Below, piece after piece: positions 18,016 through 27,416 of a stretch of DNA of 64,000 nt. Position numbers and translations under genes: made by a program. Positions within the stretch are counted from its first letter, which is position 1. Each line of letters opens with the position of its first letter. The DNA comes from Histidinibacterium lentulum (GTDB lineage: Bacteria > Pseudomonadota > Alphaproteobacteria > Rhodobacterales > Rhodobacteraceae). The notes below the pieces were generated by a model. That model searched no databases, was not told the DNA's origin, and saw only the letters and a program-made list of their open reading frames with translations. The stretch lies in assembly GCF_003789055.1 (NCBI RefSeq), contig NZ_ML119082.1:310001-374000 (forward strand), read 5' to 3'.

Positions 18016-19905
18016 ATGGGATACAGCGACGTCTACGCAGCCTGGCAGGCCGATCCGGACGCGTTCTGGATGGATGCCGCGAAGGCGATCGACTGGGTCC
18101 GGCCACCCTCCAAGGCGCTGTTCGACGAGAAGGCGCCGCTGTACGAATGGTATTCCGACGGGCTGGTGAACGGCTGCTGGAACGCCGTCGACCGCCATGT
18201 GGAGGCGGGGCGCGGCAACCAGGCGGCGATCATCTGGGACAGCCCCGTCACCCATACCAAGCGCGAGATCAGCTATTTCGAGCTGCGCAACCGCGTGGCG
18301 ACGCTGGCCGGCGCCTTGCGCGCCAAGGGCGTGGAGAAGGGCGACCGCGTCATCATCTACATGCCGATGATCCCCGAGGCGCTCGAGGCGATGCTGGCCT
18401 GTGCGCGGCTGGGGGCCATTCATTCGGTCGTCTTCGGGGGGTTCGCCGCGCACGAGCTGGCGGTGCGGATCGACGATGCGAAACCGAAGGCGATCATCGC
18501 AGCCTCCTGCGGGATCGAGCCGGGTCGGATCGTCCATTACAAGCCGCTGCTCGACGGCGCGCTGAAGGAGGCGACGCATCAGCCGGACTTCTGCGTGATC
18601 TTCCAGCGCGAGCAGGAGGTGGCGCATCTGGAGGAGGGGCGCGATTTCAACTGGCATGGCTTTCAGTACGGGGTGGAACCGGCGGAATGCGTTCCGGTGG
18701 AGGGGAACCACCCGGCCTATATCCTCTATACCTCGGGCACGACCGGCGCGCCGAAGGGCGTGGTGCGGCCCACGGGCGGGCATCTCGTGGCGCTGAACTG
18801 GACGATGAAGAACGTCTACAACACCGAGCCCGGAGAGGTGTTCTGGGCCGCCTCGGACGTGGGCTGGGTCGTGGGGCACAGCTATATCTGCTACGCGCCG
18901 CTGGTGCACGGGAACACGACGGTGGTGTTCGAGGGCAAGCCCGTGGGCACGCCTGACGCCGGCACCTTCTGGCGTGTGATCGAGGAGCACAAGGTGCGCA
19001 CCTTCTTCACCGCGCCCACGGCGTTCCGGGCGGTGAAGCGGGACGATCCGAAGGGCGAGATGGTGAAGGACTACGATCTCTCGCGGCTCCGGGCGATCTA
19101 CCTCGCGGGCGAGAGGGCGGACCCCGACACGATCGAATGGACGAAGGCGACGACGGGAAAGCCGGTCTACGATCACTGGTGGCAGACGGAGACCGGCTAC
19201 ACCATCGCGGGCAACCCGGTGGGGATCGAGCCGCTTCCGGTGAAGCTGGGCTCTCCGACCGTTCCCATGCCGGGCTATGACGTGCGCATCCTGGGCGAGG
19301 ACGGGCACGAACTGCCCGCCGGGGAGCTGGGGGCCATCGCGGTGAAGCTGCCGCTGCCGCCGGGCACGCTGCCGACGCTGTGGAACGCGGAGGAGCGGTT
19401 CCGGAAGTCCTACCTCGAGCATTTCCCCGGCTATTACGAGACCGGGGATGCGGGGATGAAGGACGCGGACGGCTATCTGTGGATCATGGCCCGCACCGAC
19501 GACGTGATCAACGTGGCGGGGCACCGGCTGTCCACGGGCGGCATGGAGGAGGTCCTGGCCGGGCATCCCGATGTCGCGGAATGCGCTGTGGTCGGCGTGG
19601 CGGACGAGCTGAAGGGGCAGCTGCCGATGGGCTTTCTCTGCCTCAACAAGGGTTGCGACCGGCCGCACGGGGAGATCGTGAAGGAATGCGTCGCCAAGGT
19701 CCGGCAGGAGATCGGGCCTGTGGCGGCGTTCAAGCTGGCCGTGGTGGTGGACCGGCTGCCGAAGACGCGGTCGGGCAAGATCCTGCGCGGGACGATGGTG
19801 AAGATCTGCGACAATGCCGAGTTCAGGCCGCCTGCGACGATCGACGATCCGGCGATCCTGGACGAGATCCGGGAGGCAGTCCGGCCGCTGGGCTACGGAG
19901 GCTGA
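18016..19905 (+). CDS. prpE: Propionyl-CoA synthetase
   Basis: 629 residues from ATG 18016, with AGGAGG directly upstream; an in-frame ATG at 17950 lacks a site. The AMP-forming signature YTSGTTGAPKG is present, as are WWQTETG, ETGDAG, ARTDDVINVAGHRLSTG and the C-terminal catalytic Lys motif KTRSGKILRG. The N-terminus YAAWQADPDAFW is typical of PrpE rather than acetyl-CoA synthetase (no ACS-type extension). Activates propionate for entry to methylmalonyl-CoA or methylcitrate pathways. Monocistronic, ending at a hairpin. Confidence 0.9.
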   Translation: MGYSDVYAAWQADPDAFWMDAAKAIDWVRPPSKALFDEKAPLYEWYSDGLVNGCWNAVDRHVEAGRGNQAAIIWDSPVTHTKREISYFELRNRVATLAGALRAKGVEKGDRVIIYMPMIPEALEAMLACARLGAIHSVVFGGFAAHELAVRIDDAKPKAIIAASCGIEPGRIVHYKPLLDGALKEATHQPDFCVIFQREQEVAHLEEGRDFNWHGFQYGVEPAECVPVEGNHPAYILYTSGTTGAPKGVVRPTGGHLVALNWTMKNVYNTEPGEVFWAASDVGWVVGHSYICYAPLVHGNTTVVFEGKPVGTPDAGTFWRVIEEHKVRTFFTAPTAFRAVKRDDPKGEMVKDYDLSRLRAIYLAGERADPDTIEWTKATTGKPVYDHWWQTETGYTIAGNPVGIEPLPVKLGSPTVPMPGYDVRILGEDGHELPAGELGAIAVKLPLPPGTLPTLWNAEERFRKSYLEHFPGYYETGDAGMKDADGYLWIMARTDDVINVAGHRLSTGGMEEVLAGHPDVAECAVVGVADELKGQLPMGFLCLNKGCDRPHGEIVKECVAKVRQEIGPVAAFKLAVVVDRLPKTRSGKILRGTMVKICDNAEFRPPATIDDPAILDEIREAVRPLGYGG

Positions 19906-19912
19906 CAAGGCG

Positions 19913-19939
19913 GGGGCGGTTTCACGTTGAAACCGCCCC
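19913..19939. terminator. Hairpin between prpE and the curli group
   Basis: GGGGCGGTTTCA (19913-19924) pairs with TGAAACCGCCCC (19928-19939) over a three-base loop. No U-run follows on either strand, but its placement between convergent genes suits a bidirectional terminator. Confidence 0.55.
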
Positions 19940-19995
19940 TATCCCGTTGAAATCAAGTTCTGATCCGGATTTCGCGGCGGATTGTCGCAGGCCCG

Positions 19996-20391
19996 TCAGA
20001 AGCCGTGCAGGAACAGGATGCCGGTCTGCCCGCCGCGCTGGACGATGCGGCCGGTCGTGTTCCGGCCCGACTGGAACAGCGCCGCGACATTGCCGCAGCC
20101 CGATTGCGCGATTTCGCCGGTGTGGCCCCTGCCCCGCTGCTCGATCAGCGCGCGGTCGCAACCGCCCTGGCTGATGCGGGCGGCGTTGTCGATGCCGCGC
20201 TGGGTGACATGGCCATTGGCCTCGATGTCCTTGTGGAGCGTGTAGACGGCGAGCCCCATCCGCACGAGGGCGACTTCCTCGGCGGTGCGGGGATTGACGG
20301 TGAGGCCGAGATAGCCGTCTGCCGCGGCGGGGGAGGCCAGGGCAAGGGGGGAGACGGCGAGCGCGGCGGCGGCGAGAAGAGGGCGGAGCAT
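19996..20391 (-). CDS. Curlin-repeat protein, CsgB-like
   Basis: 131 residues; AAGGA precedes the ATG. Signal peptide to about residue 24 (ending SPAAADG). After a short spacer come curlin-type repeats of about 21-22 residues of the form I-x-Q-x-G-x2-N: RISQGGCDRALIEQRGRG, EIAQSGCGNVAALFQSGRN and IVQRGGQTG. Two Cys sit 21 residues apart at the same repeat position. The short, imperfect repeats and the C-terminal ILFLHGF fit a minor or nucleator subunit (CsgB role) better than the major one. Third gene of a minus-strand set with CsgA-like and CsgH genes. Confidence 0.72.
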   Translation of the reverse strand: MLRPLLAAAALAVSPLALASPAAADGYLGLTVNPRTAEEVALVRMGLAVYTLHKDIEANGHVTQRGIDNAARISQGGCDRALIEQRGRGHTGEIAQSGCGNVAALFQSGRNTTGRIVQRGGQTGILFLHGF

Positions 20392-20429
20392 GGCAGTGAT
20401 CCTTCCTTGGGTCGGGAAACGTGGAGGTG

Positions 20430-20828
20430 TCAGCCTCCTGCGGGGCAGACGAAGGTGTCTCCGTCCACGGTGACGGTAAGCTGGCCCTGAAGGCCGGAGG
20501 CCCGGCCCGAGAGCTGTGCCGAGCCGAGGTCGGCGCTTTCGCCCGCGGCGAGGGTGAACGCCCCGCCCTGGCGGATGTCGGCGCTGTTGCCGCCGCCGGT
20601 CCGGCTGACGGAGAGGTCATAGCGGCCGGACGCGGCCTCGCGGGCCTCGATGCGGCCGGCGACGGTCACCATTCCGCGGCTTTCCGACAGGACGAGACTG
20701 CAGGCGACGGGGGCCTTCGGGTCCTTGCCGGTCTTGGCGGTGGCGCCGGTGGTGGCGCCGAGAGGCACCGCGCAGGCGGCGGCGAGAACGAGCGCCGAGC
20801 CGGCGGCGATCCGGAGTGTATTGGTCAT
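20430..20828 (-). CDS. csgH: Curli assembly protein CsgH
   Basis: 132 residues, AGGAG before the ATG. Signal peptide, then VACSLVLSESRGMVTVAGRIEA, SGRYDLSVSRTGGGNSADIRQG and a closing VDGDTFVCPAGG. The order C ... SG-x-Y-x-L-x-VS-x-x-GGGNS-x-x-I-x-QGG ... G ... C matches alphaproteobacterial CsgH, a small periplasmic beta-sandwich that binds CsgA and prevents premature amyloid formation. The two Cys near the ends would form its disulfide. It lies between the two curlin-repeat genes. Confidence 0.85.
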   Translation of the reverse strand: MTNTLRIAAGSALVLAAACAVPLGATTGATAKTGKDPKAPVACSLVLSESRGMVTVAGRIEAREAASGRYDLSVSRTGGGNSADIRQGGAFTLAAGESADLGSAQLSGRASGLQGQLTVTVDGDTFVCPAGG

Positions 20829-20916
20829 GACGTGGCTCCTGTGGCGAAGGGTGAGGGGTTGGACGGTGCGCGCCGGGACTGGGGGAGGACGCGCACCGCC
20901 CGCCGGGCCGCCCCGA

Positions 20917-21357
20917 TCAGTCCTGAATGATCGCGGCGACGTTTCCGCGCCCGACCTGGGTCGTGTGCGCGCTGTTCTTGTGGCCGCCCTGGATCACGGC
21001 GGTGACGTTGCAGCGGCCCTGCTGGATCGCGTCGACGTTGTGTCCGGTCCCGTACTGGGACACGCCCATGGCGTTGCAGCGGCCGCGCTGCTGGGTGATC
21101 GCGGCGTTGTGGTTGCCGGACTGGCCGATCACGGTGCGGTTGCGCCCGCCGTCCTGGAAGCTGACGGAATTGTTGCCCCAGCCGTTCTGGCGGACGGTGA
21201 GCCGCTGGTTGAAGCCCGACTGCGCGCCGCCGATGTCGTTCCAGTTGCCGAACTGCTCGAGCGTGACGCGGTTGCCGTCGGCCATGGCGGGCGCCACGCC
21301 CCCGGCGGAGAGGGCGATGGCGAGGGTGGCGGTCTTGATCAGGGTGGTGAAGGTCAT
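20917..21357 (-). CDS. csgA: Major curlin subunit, CsgA-like
   Basis: 146 residues from ATG 21357, with AGAGGA upstream; an in-frame extension to 21492 lacks similarity. Signal peptide ends ...GGVAPAMA. The rest is almost entirely curlin repeats of about 22 residues (LEQFGNWND, VRQNGWGNN, IGQSGNHN, VSQYGTGHN, IQQGRCN, TTQVGRGN), predicting a cross-beta amyloid. Two Cys sit exactly 22 residues apart, so they would stack in adjacent rungs. Secreted by CsgG-type pores in known systems, but no csgE, csgF or csgG lies in this window. Confidence 0.82.
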   Translation of the reverse strand: MTFTTLIKTATLAIALSAGGVAPAMADGNRVTLEQFGNWNDIGGAQSGFNQRLTVRQNGWGNNSVSFQDGGRNRTVIGQSGNHNAAITQQRGRCNAMGVSQYGTGHNVDAIQQGRCNVTAVIQGGHKNSAHTTQVGRGNVAAIIQD

Positions 21358-21546
21358 CGTCTGGTCCTCTTGGTCTGACAGCGCGTCCATCCGGAGCGCA
21401 GGCGGTGGGTTTCCGGCCTGCCCTTCCGTCCCGCTTGAGGGGGCGGCGAGGGCCGGTGAGACGATCAGGCGGCGAGTGACGGAAGCAGACAATAACGCCG
21501 CCGGGCTATCGGCTGACGCTACGTCCGAGGGGCGATGACGGGCGCC

Positions 21547-21561
21547 CGCTATCGGATAGCG
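21547..21561. repeat. Inverted repeat between nadK and csgA
   Basis: CGCTATC and GATAGCG flank a single G, a near-perfect 15-bp dyad. It lies about 190 bases upstream of the csgA start and about 65 bases past the nadK stop (both minus strand), so it could be a regulator site or a weak processing hairpin. Confidence 0.35.
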
Positions 21562-21626
21562 ATGGGGTCACGTCTTTGGAATAATGGAGTTTTCGGGCCG
21601 GGCGGCAGCGCCGCGGCGCAGCGGCC

Positions 21627-22391
21627 TCAGACGAACTGTTCCTGGAGCAGGCGCTCTTCCAGCCCGTGCCCGGGATCGAAGAGCAGGCGATGACAGACGT
21701 CCGGCGCGCTCTCGATCTCGACATACCGCACCGAGCCCACGGTGCGGGAATCGGCATCGGCCATCACCGGGCGCTTGTCCGCCTCGAGCACGTCGATCCG
21801 CACCCTGGCGCCCTTGGGGATCAGCGCCCCGCGCCAGCGGCGGGGGCGGAAGGCGGCGACGGCGGTGATCGCCAGCACCTCGGAGCCGATGGGCAGGATC
21901 GGGCCGTGGGCGGAATAGTTGTAGGCGGTGCTGCCGGCGGGCGTGGCCACGAGCGCGCCGTCGCAGACAAGCTCGGGCATGCGTTCGCGCCCGTCCACGT
22001 TGATCGCCAGCCGCGCGGCCTGCGGCCCCTGCCGCAGGAGCGAAACCTCGTTGATCGCCAGCGCCTCCTGCATCCCGTGAGCCACGGTCTGCGCCCGCAT
22101 CCGGAGGGGATTGATCTCGGCGGTCTCGGCCTCGGCCAGTCGTTCCATCAGCCCGTCGGGGGCGTATTCGTTCATCAGGAACCCCACCGTGCCCCGGTTC
22201 ATCCCGTAGACCGGCGCGGGCAGGTCCTGCGTGCCGTGCAGCGTCTGGAGCATGAAGCCGTCGCCGCCGAGCGCCACGATGATGTCGGCCTTGTCGAGCG
22301 GGTGATCGCCATAGCGCCGGGCGAGCAGGGTCTGGGCCTCCTGCGCGATGGGGACGGGGCTCGCCAGGAAGGCGAGGCGGGGGGCGGTCAT
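21627..22391 (-). CDS. nadK: NAD kinase
   Basis: 254 residues from ATG 22391 ([11 protein letters not shown]). The conserved [11 protein letters not shown] lies near residue 44, NEV ([10 protein letters not shown]) near the middle, and [18 protein letters not shown] is the NAD site. Phosphorylates NAD to NADP with ATP or polyphosphate, in the cytosol. Divergent from glyA; about 190 bp separates the two starts. Confidence 0.95.
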   Translation of the reverse strand: MTAPRLAFLASPVPIAQEAQTLLARRYGDHPLDKADIIVALGGDGFMLQTLHGTQDLPAPVYGMNRGTVGFLMNEYAPDGLMERLAEAETAEINPLRMRAQTVAHGMQEALAINEVSLLRQGPQAARLAINVDGRERMPELVCDGALVATPAGSTAYNYSAHGPILPIGSEVLAITAVAAFRPRRWRGALIPKGARVRIDVLEADKRPVMADADSRTVGSVRYVEIESAPDVCHRLLFDPGHGLEERLLQEQFV

Positions 22392-22584
22392 GGCTATGGT
22401 CCTGACGGGGCTGCCTGTTTCCAAGGCACCCTGCCCCGCCGCTCATCGGAAAGGCAAGCCGCCGATAGCGGCGCGGCGGGGGCGCGTCCCGCTGCGCTGT
22501 GTCGCATTTGCCCTGTCTCCCCTTGCTCGGGGACTGTATGAGGGCACATTCCGCAGGAATACCCGGACCGAGACGGAGACAGAC

Positions 22585-23877
22585 ATGAACGCCCGCACCC
22601 GCGACGACGGTTTCTTCACCGAACGCCTGGCAACCCGAGACCCCGAGATCTGGTCCGCCATGGAAAAGGAGCTCGGTCGGCAGCGCAACGAGATCGAGCT
22701 GATCGCCAGCGAGAACATCGTCTCGGCCGCCGTGATGGAGGCCCAGGGCGGCGTGATGACGAACAAGTACGCCGAGGGTTATCCGGGCCGGCGCTACTAC
22801 GGCGGCTGCCAGTTCGTGGACATCGCCGAGGAGCTGGCGATCGAGCGCGCCAAGAAGTTGTTCGGCTGCGGCTTCGCCAACGTGCAGCCGAACTCCGGCA
22901 GCCAGGCGAACCAGGGCGTGTTCACCGCGCTGCTGCAGCCCGGGGACACGATCCTCGGCATGAGCCTCGATGCGGGCGGGCACCTGACCCATGGCGCGAA
23001 ACCGAACCAGTCGGGCAAGTGGTTCAACGCGGTGCAGTACGGCGTGCGCCAGCAGGACAACCTGCCGGATTACGACCAGATCGCGGAACTGGCGCTGGAG
23101 CACCGGCCGAAGATGATCATCGCGGGCGGCTCGGCCATTCCGCGCATCCTCGACTTCGCGAGGTTCCGCGAGATCGCGGACAGCGTGGGGGCGTATCTGC
23201 TGGTGGACATGGCGCATTTCGCGGGGCTGGTGGCGGCGGGGCTCTACCCCTCGCCCTTCCCCCATGCCCATGCCGCGACCACGACGACGCACAAGACCCT
23301 GCGCGGCCCGCGCGGCGGCATGATCCTGACGGACGACGAGGCGCTGGCGAAGAAGTTCAACTCCGCCATCTTCCCCGGCATCCAGGGCGGCCCGCTGATG
23401 CATGTGATCGCGGCCAAGGCCGTGGCTTTCGGCGAGGCGCTGCGGCCGGAGTTCAAGACCTACCAGGAACAGGTGGTCAGGAACGCCCAGGCGCTGGCGG
23501 ATCAGCTGATGAAGGGCGGGCTCGACATCGTCACGGGGGGCACGGACAGCCATGTCATGCTGGTGGACCTGCGGCCCAAGGGCGTGAAGGGCAACGCGAC
23601 CGAGACCGCGCTCGGGCGGGCCCATATCACCTGCAACAAGAACGGCATCCCCTTCGATCCCGAGAAGCCGGCGGTGACCTCGGGCATCCGGCTCGGCTCT
23701 CCGGCGGGGACGACGCGGGGATTCCTCGAGCCCGAGTTCCGGCAGATCGCCGACTGGATCGTCGAGGTGGTGGACGGGCTTGCCGCCAACGGCGAGGAGA
23801 ACGCCGCGGTCGAGGACAAGGTCCGCGCCGAGGTCGAGGAGCTCTGCGGGCGCTTCCCGGTCTACCCTGCGCTGTGA
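22585..23877 (+). CDS. glyA: Serine hydroxymethyltransferase
   Basis: 430 residues from ATG 22585 with a purine-rich site upstream; earlier in-frame ATGs have none. PLP Lys motif [15 protein letters not shown]-terminal [29 protein letters not shown] and HLTHG. Converts serine and THF to glycine and methylene-THF. Its stop overlaps the next start (GTGA), so the alpha/beta hydrolase is coupled to it. Confidence 0.97.
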   Translation: MNARTRDDGFFTERLATRDPEIWSAMEKELGRQRNEIELIASENIVSAAVMEAQGGVMTNKYAEGYPGRRYYGGCQFVDIAEELAIERAKKLFGCGFANVQPNSGSQANQGVFTALLQPGDTILGMSLDAGGHLTHGAKPNQSGKWFNAVQYGVRQQDNLPDYDQIAELALEHRPKMIIAGGSAIPRILDFARFREIADSVGAYLLVDMAHFAGLVAAGLYPSPFPHAHAATTTTHKTLRGPRGGMILTDDEALAKKFNSAIFPGIQGGPLMHVIAAKAVAFGEALRPEFKTYQEQVVRNAQALADQLMKGGLDIVTGGTDSHVMLVDLRPKGVKGNATETALGRAHITCNKNGIPFDPEKPAVTSGIRLGSPAGTTRGFLEPEFRQIADWIVEVVDGLAANGEENAAVEDKVRAEVEELCGRFPVYPAL

Positions 23878-24608
23878 CGGAGCTTCGTGTCGATACATAC
23901 GGCGAGGGGCAGCCGCGGCGGCTGCTCCTCGTGCACGGGCTCTTCGGGCAGGCCCGGAACTTCGGCTCGCTGGCGCGGCGGCTGGCGGATCGGTTCGAGG
24001 TGACGGTGCCGGACCTGCGCAACCACGGCCGCAGCCCCTGGACCGAAAGCCACGGCTATCCCGACCTCGCCGCGGATCTGGAGCCGCTGGCGGGGGGTGC
24101 GGTGCTGGGGCATTCCATGGGCGGCAAGGCCGCGATGTGGCTCGCGCTGACCCGGCCCGAAGCGGTGGAGCGGCTGATCGTGGCCGACATGGCGCCGGTG
24201 GATTACGGCGGCACGACCCATCCGATGCTGGAGGCGATGGCGGCGCTTGACCCTGCCCAGCCCTCGCGCGCGGCGGCGCGGGAGAAGCTGGAGGCGCCGG
24301 AGGAGCTGAAGGATTTCCTGCTCCAGAGCCTGGATCTCGGCGCCGGGCAGTGGCTCGTGAACCTCGGGACGCTGCGGCGGGACATGCCGAAGATCCTGGG
24401 CTGGCCACCCATCGAGATGCGCTACGAAGGCCCTGCGCTGTTTCTGTCGGGCGCCGAGAGCGATTATGTCCGCCCCGAGCATCGGGAGGACATAACACGG
24501 CTGTTCCCGGCGGCGCGGTTTGCCCGGATCCCCGGAGCGGGGCATTTCCTTCACGCCGAGAAGCCGCGGGAGTTCGAGGCGGCGGTGCGGACCTTTCTCG
24601 ACGGCTAG
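23874..24608 (+). CDS. Alpha/beta hydrolase, YbfF-like esterase
   Basis: 244 residues from GTG 23874, inside the glyA stop. Nucleophile elbow GHSMGGKAA (Ser), oxyanion motif [22 protein letters not shown], a late Asp in LSGAESDYV and the catalytic His in [11 protein letters not shown]. The HG-LFG-x(3)-NF/W pattern is that of YbfF/ABHD11-type acyl-esterases. The substrate cannot be read from sequence. Its 3' end overlaps the convergent gene by four bases. Confidence 0.85.
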   Translation: MTELRVDTYGEGQPRRLLLVHGLFGQARNFGSLARRLADRFEVTVPDLRNHGRSPWTESHGYPDLAADLEPLAGGAVLGHSMGGKAAMWLALTRPEAVERLIVADMAPVDYGGTTHPMLEAMAALDPAQPSRAAAREKLEAPEELKDFLLQSLDLGAGQWLVNLGTLRRDMPKILGWPPIEMRYEGPALFLSGAESDYVRPEHREDITRLFPAARFARIPGAGHFLHAEKPREFEAAVRTFLDG

Positions 24609-24859
24609 ACCTCGCGGTGGTCCGGGTCGGGCACCCAGCCGTCGACCTCGTCCTTGCGCTTCTCGTTCCAGAACGGATCGTTGGCCTTGATCTTGCGCGA
24701 GATCCAGTAGGCCGCGGGCCAGCAGAGGATGAAGCCCACCGTCCAGGATCCGGCGAAGGCCCACCAGGTGTAGTAGCCGAACATCAGCAAAACGACGCCC
24801 ACGGCGTAGGAAATCACGGCCGCGGTCATCAGGGTGAGTACGATCGACAATCGGTCCAT
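24605..24859 (-). CDS. Small two-helix membrane protein
   Basis: 84 residues from ATG 24859 with AAAGGAG upstream. Two hydrophobic helices, SIVLTLMTAAVISYAVGVVL and a Trp-rich FGYYTWWAFAGSWTVGFIL, then a charged tail ([20 protein letters not shown]). It resembles small inner-membrane proteins common in Rhodobacterales. No function known. Probably cotranscribed with or near the next small membrane protein upstream. Confidence 0.7.
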   Translation of the reverse strand: MDRLSIVLTLMTAAVISYAVGVVLLMFGYYTWWAFAGSWTVGFILCWPAAYWISRKIKANDPFWNEKRKDEVDGWVPDPDHREV

Positions 24860-24922
24860 GGCGGTCTCCTTTCGGAGGCTCAACGCCGAAGCAGGAGGGG
24901 CGTTCCCCGACAGGATGCCCGG

Positions 24923-25102
24923 TCAGCCGAGGATGCGCTTCGCCACGAGGAGGCTCGCCGGGATCGCAGCAAGAAAGCCCAAGGCCGCGGCGGCGAGGAT
25001 CGGCGCCAGCGTGCCGTAGCCCGCCACGAGCACGGCCGTGACGAGGGAGCCGGCAAGCGTTGTCCCGATGAGGGAATGGAGCGTGACGGCAAGGCGGATC
25101 AT
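24923..25102 (-). CDS. Small hydrophobic membrane protein
   Basis: 59 residues from ATG 25102, with GGAGAA upstream. Two predicted helices (LAVTLHSLIGTTLAGSLVTA and LAPILAAAALGFLAAIPASL) and the end LLVAKRILG. The closing V-x-KRI-x-G motif is often seen in small Rhodobacterales membrane proteins. Function unknown; it lies 63 bases upstream of the membrane protein at 24605-24859, on the same strand. Confidence 0.65.
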   Translation of the reverse strand: MIRLAVTLHSLIGTTLAGSLVTAVLVAGYGTLAPILAAAALGFLAAIPASLLVAKRILG

Positions 25103-25180
25103 GGCGTTCTCCGACAGTCGAGTTGCACCTGTGCCGCGTGACACGGGCGCCGGCCGCGCGCCTTGATGTCGCTCAAGCCC

Positions 25181-25537
25181 TCAGGCCGCGCCGCGGGCGC
25201 CCCGGTCCGGCAGGGCCCGGAGGCGCTGGCTGACCCAGACCACGTCGCAGGCCTCCTCCGCCTCCCCCTCGGCGCTGGCCGCGGCGCGGGCGAGGTCCGC
25301 AAAGGCCTGGCGGGCCCGGCAGAAGACCGGCAGGCCGCGGCCGCCCTGGTCGAGCCAGCCGGCGCAGATGTCGGTGTTGCCGCATTCGGCGCAGGCGAGA
25401 ACGGTCGCCCGGATTTCCCGCGACAGCGCAACGGCCAGGTCCGGGTCCGGCGCGATGCCCATGCGGCCCATCATCCGGCGCCTGAGTTCGAACCGGTGCG
25501 AAACCCTTTGCGACACGTCCTGAAGCATCTGAACCAC
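25181..25537 (-). CDS. DUF6455-type Cys-rich protein
   Basis: 118 residues from GTG 25537, which has GGGAGGG eight bases upstream; ATG 25528 is the alternative. It contains FELRRRMMGRMG, then CAECGNTDICAGWLDQGG, giving a C-x2-C-x4-C motif plus a later Cys, as in DUF6455 proteins of alphaproteobacteria. The cysteines could bind metal. The C-terminus is acidic then basic. No activity is known. Confidence 0.65.
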   Translation of the reverse strand: MVQMLQDVSQRVSHRFELRRRMMGRMGIAPDPDLAVALSREIRATVLACAECGNTDICAGWLDQGGRGLPVFCRARQAFADLARAAASAEGEAEEACDVVWVSQRLRALPDRGARGAA

Positions 25538-25705
25538 TTTCGCGCCCTCCCAAGCCTCTCCGCGACAGTTGGGGTTTTTACGGGGGGTGCAAGGGGATGG
25601 ATCAAAAACTGTATCAGAAAGTTTACAGCGACACCTGTCGCCTGGACGTGACAGGGTGACGGTCACGTCGCACGGCGGGGTTAACGTCCCTGCCCCGCCG
25701 CGCGC

Positions 25706-26035
25706 TCAGTCCTTCAGGGGGTCGTGGCCCCAGTTCATCAGGCTGTAGCGCCAGCGGGTGTCGGTGACGTCGCCCTCGGGGCGCTGGGCGGTGTGGCGCC
25801 TGATGTAGCCGGTGACCTTGGCCATGTGGTCCCAGTCGTCGCCGGCGAGATCGTCCTTGCGGGTGCCGAGGAGGCGGAGGATGCGGCGGCCGGACCTGTG
25901 GCCGGTGGACTCGCCGTCGTCGGTATCTCCGACGGAGCGGCTTTCCCGGGTCTCGAGCCAGTCCTCCAGCTCCTTCGGGGTCATGTTCACGAGCGCCTGC
26001 CACTCGGACCAGATCTCGTCTCTCGATTTCGCCAT
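25706..26035 (-). CDS. DUF3140 protein
   Basis: 109 residues from ATG 26035 with GGAGG upstream; the frame stays open further upstream, but only by chance. The sequence follows the DUF3140 pattern closely: VNMTPKELEDWLETRESRSVG, GESTGHRSGRRILRLL, MAKVTGYIRRHTAQRP and TRWRYSLMNWGHDPLKD at the end. Members are small, probably DNA-associated or stress proteins; the role is unproven. Confidence 0.85.
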   Translation of the reverse strand: MAKSRDEIWSEWQALVNMTPKELEDWLETRESRSVGDTDDGESTGHRSGRRILRLLGTRKDDLAGDDWDHMAKVTGYIRRHTAQRPEGDVTDTRWRYSLMNWGHDPLKD

Positions 26036-26170
26036 GTCGGGGCCTCCGGTGTCGCCGGACCCCAACAGAAGCAGGGCTTCCGGGGTTCCGCGCCCCTTGA
26101 CGCGGATCAAGGCGGGCGGGGCCGCGCCATGGCAATTTGACGCGATCGGGCGCCAGGGGGAGGAACCGGC

Positions 26171-26440
26171 ATGATCAACATCGACGACATCGAGGACATG
26201 ACCTGCCTCACGCGGGGCGAGATCGCGGCCATCGCGGAGCACGAGCATGTGGGCGAGCTGAACGCCGCCCTCCTGGGGGAGTACCTGATGCATGTCCATC
26301 ACGGCGCGCACCGGGTCAACGAGATGATCTGCGAGGACATCCGCGCCGCCCTCCACCGGGGCGAGACGGGCCATGCGCGGGAGCTCTTCGCGGTGCTCCG
26401 GACCTTCATCGCGGACCATCCGGAGGCGGCGCGGGGCTAG
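26171..26440 (+). CDS. Conserved small His-rich helical protein
   Basis: 89 residues; GGGGAGGAACC precedes the ATG. All-helical by composition, with many His (AEHEHVG, YLMHVHHGAHRVNE) that might bind metal, and a C-terminus HARELFAVLRTFIADHPEA. I do not recognise the family with certainty; similar small proteins occur in Rhodobacterales and Rhizobiales. Divergent from the DUF3140 gene. Confidence 0.7.
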   Translation: MINIDDIEDMTCLTRGEIAAIAEHEHVGELNAALLGEYLMHVHHGAHRVNEMICEDIRAALHRGETGHARELFAVLRTFIADHPEAARG

Positions 26441-26624
26441 CCCGAGACGTTACCGCAACGCCCGCCCCGGCGGCCGCGGCGCATCGCCGGACGGCGCGCC
26501 GGGCGGCACCCCGCCCGACCGGCAGTGATGCAGGGCGTGCACCGCGCGTGCACAGGACGGCGCGCAGGGGCCGTGTTAACCCCGTCCGGCGAGGATGTCC
26601 GCGCCTTCAGCGGAGTCCTGCGCC

Positions 26625-27245
26625 ATGTCCGACCGTCCCCTCTCGAAAACCCAGCGCCGCCGGTTCGGCGAGCTGACCGACCTGATGATGTCGCTCGCCA
26701 ACGACACGGTGCACCCGGACCTGCTGCGGGGCCGCCTGCCCATGGGCTGGGAGGACATCCGAAAGGAGCCGGACGGGGACCGCCTGCGGGTGACGCTTCG
26801 GGTGGACCGCGACGTGCTGAAGTTCTTCCGCTCCTACGGCAAGGGCTACCAGGAGATCGTGGCGAAGGTGCTGCGCAGCTACATGCTCTCGCGCCTCTGC
26901 GAGCTGTTGCCGGAGCCGGGGGACGACATCGAGCCGGTGACGGAGAAGCAGAGGGAGCAGGCCAAGGGCGAGCACCAGGCGATGCGGTATCTCCAGATGA
27001 TGCGGAGCGACCGTCTGCCGATCCGCCGGCCCTTCCGCGACCCCGAGGAGGTGGAGCAGGAGCTGGCGGAGCGGGACCGGGCGCTGGCGCGGGAGGCGGA
27101 CCGCGAGGCGCGGGAGCGGCGGGAGCTGCAGAAGGAGGCGCTGGGGGACAAGCCGCTGTGGGTGGTGGAGCGGCAGGAGCGGAAGAAGGCGGCGATGAAG
27201 CGGCTGAGGGCGGAGGTGGGGAAGAGGCTGCGGGGGGAGTTTTGA
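26625..27245 (+). CDS. BrnA-like DNA-binding domain protein with charged coiled-coil tail
   Basis: 206 residues from ATG 26625 (GGAG upstream). The section VTLRVDRDVLKFFRSYGKGY followed by QEIVAKVLRSYM matches the ribbon-helix-helix of BrnA-type antitoxins (V-x-x-R-x-D-x-DVL-x-WF-x(6)-YQ-x-x-I). BrnA is normally about 90 residues and lies next to the toxin BrnT. Here the protein is twice as long, has no BrnT neighbour, and ends in a highly charged helix (about 135-206) rich in RE, ER and EQ. Likely a DNA-binding regulator; no toxin is evident. Confidence 0.65.
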   Translation: MSDRPLSKTQRRRFGELTDLMMSLANDTVHPDLLRGRLPMGWEDIRKEPDGDRLRVTLRVDRDVLKFFRSYGKGYQEIVAKVLRSYMLSRLCELLPEPGDDIEPVTEKQREQAKGEHQAMRYLQMMRSDRLPIRRPFRDPEEVEQELAERDRALAREADREARERRELQKEALGDKPLWVVERQERKKAAMKRLRAEVGKRLRGEF

Positions 27246-27416
27246 GGTCCTCGGGCCAGTTTGGCGGAGGCGGTGCGGCGGAGCTCCGCGCGGTTGGGGA
27301 GGAACTGGAAGCATGACGCTTCTCACGCTCGCGTGAGTGATCGGGGTGTGGCAGGTGTACGGCGGAACCAAGATTGCAGGGGCCTCGGCAGCCGACTGGA
27401 CCCGCTAAAGACCACT

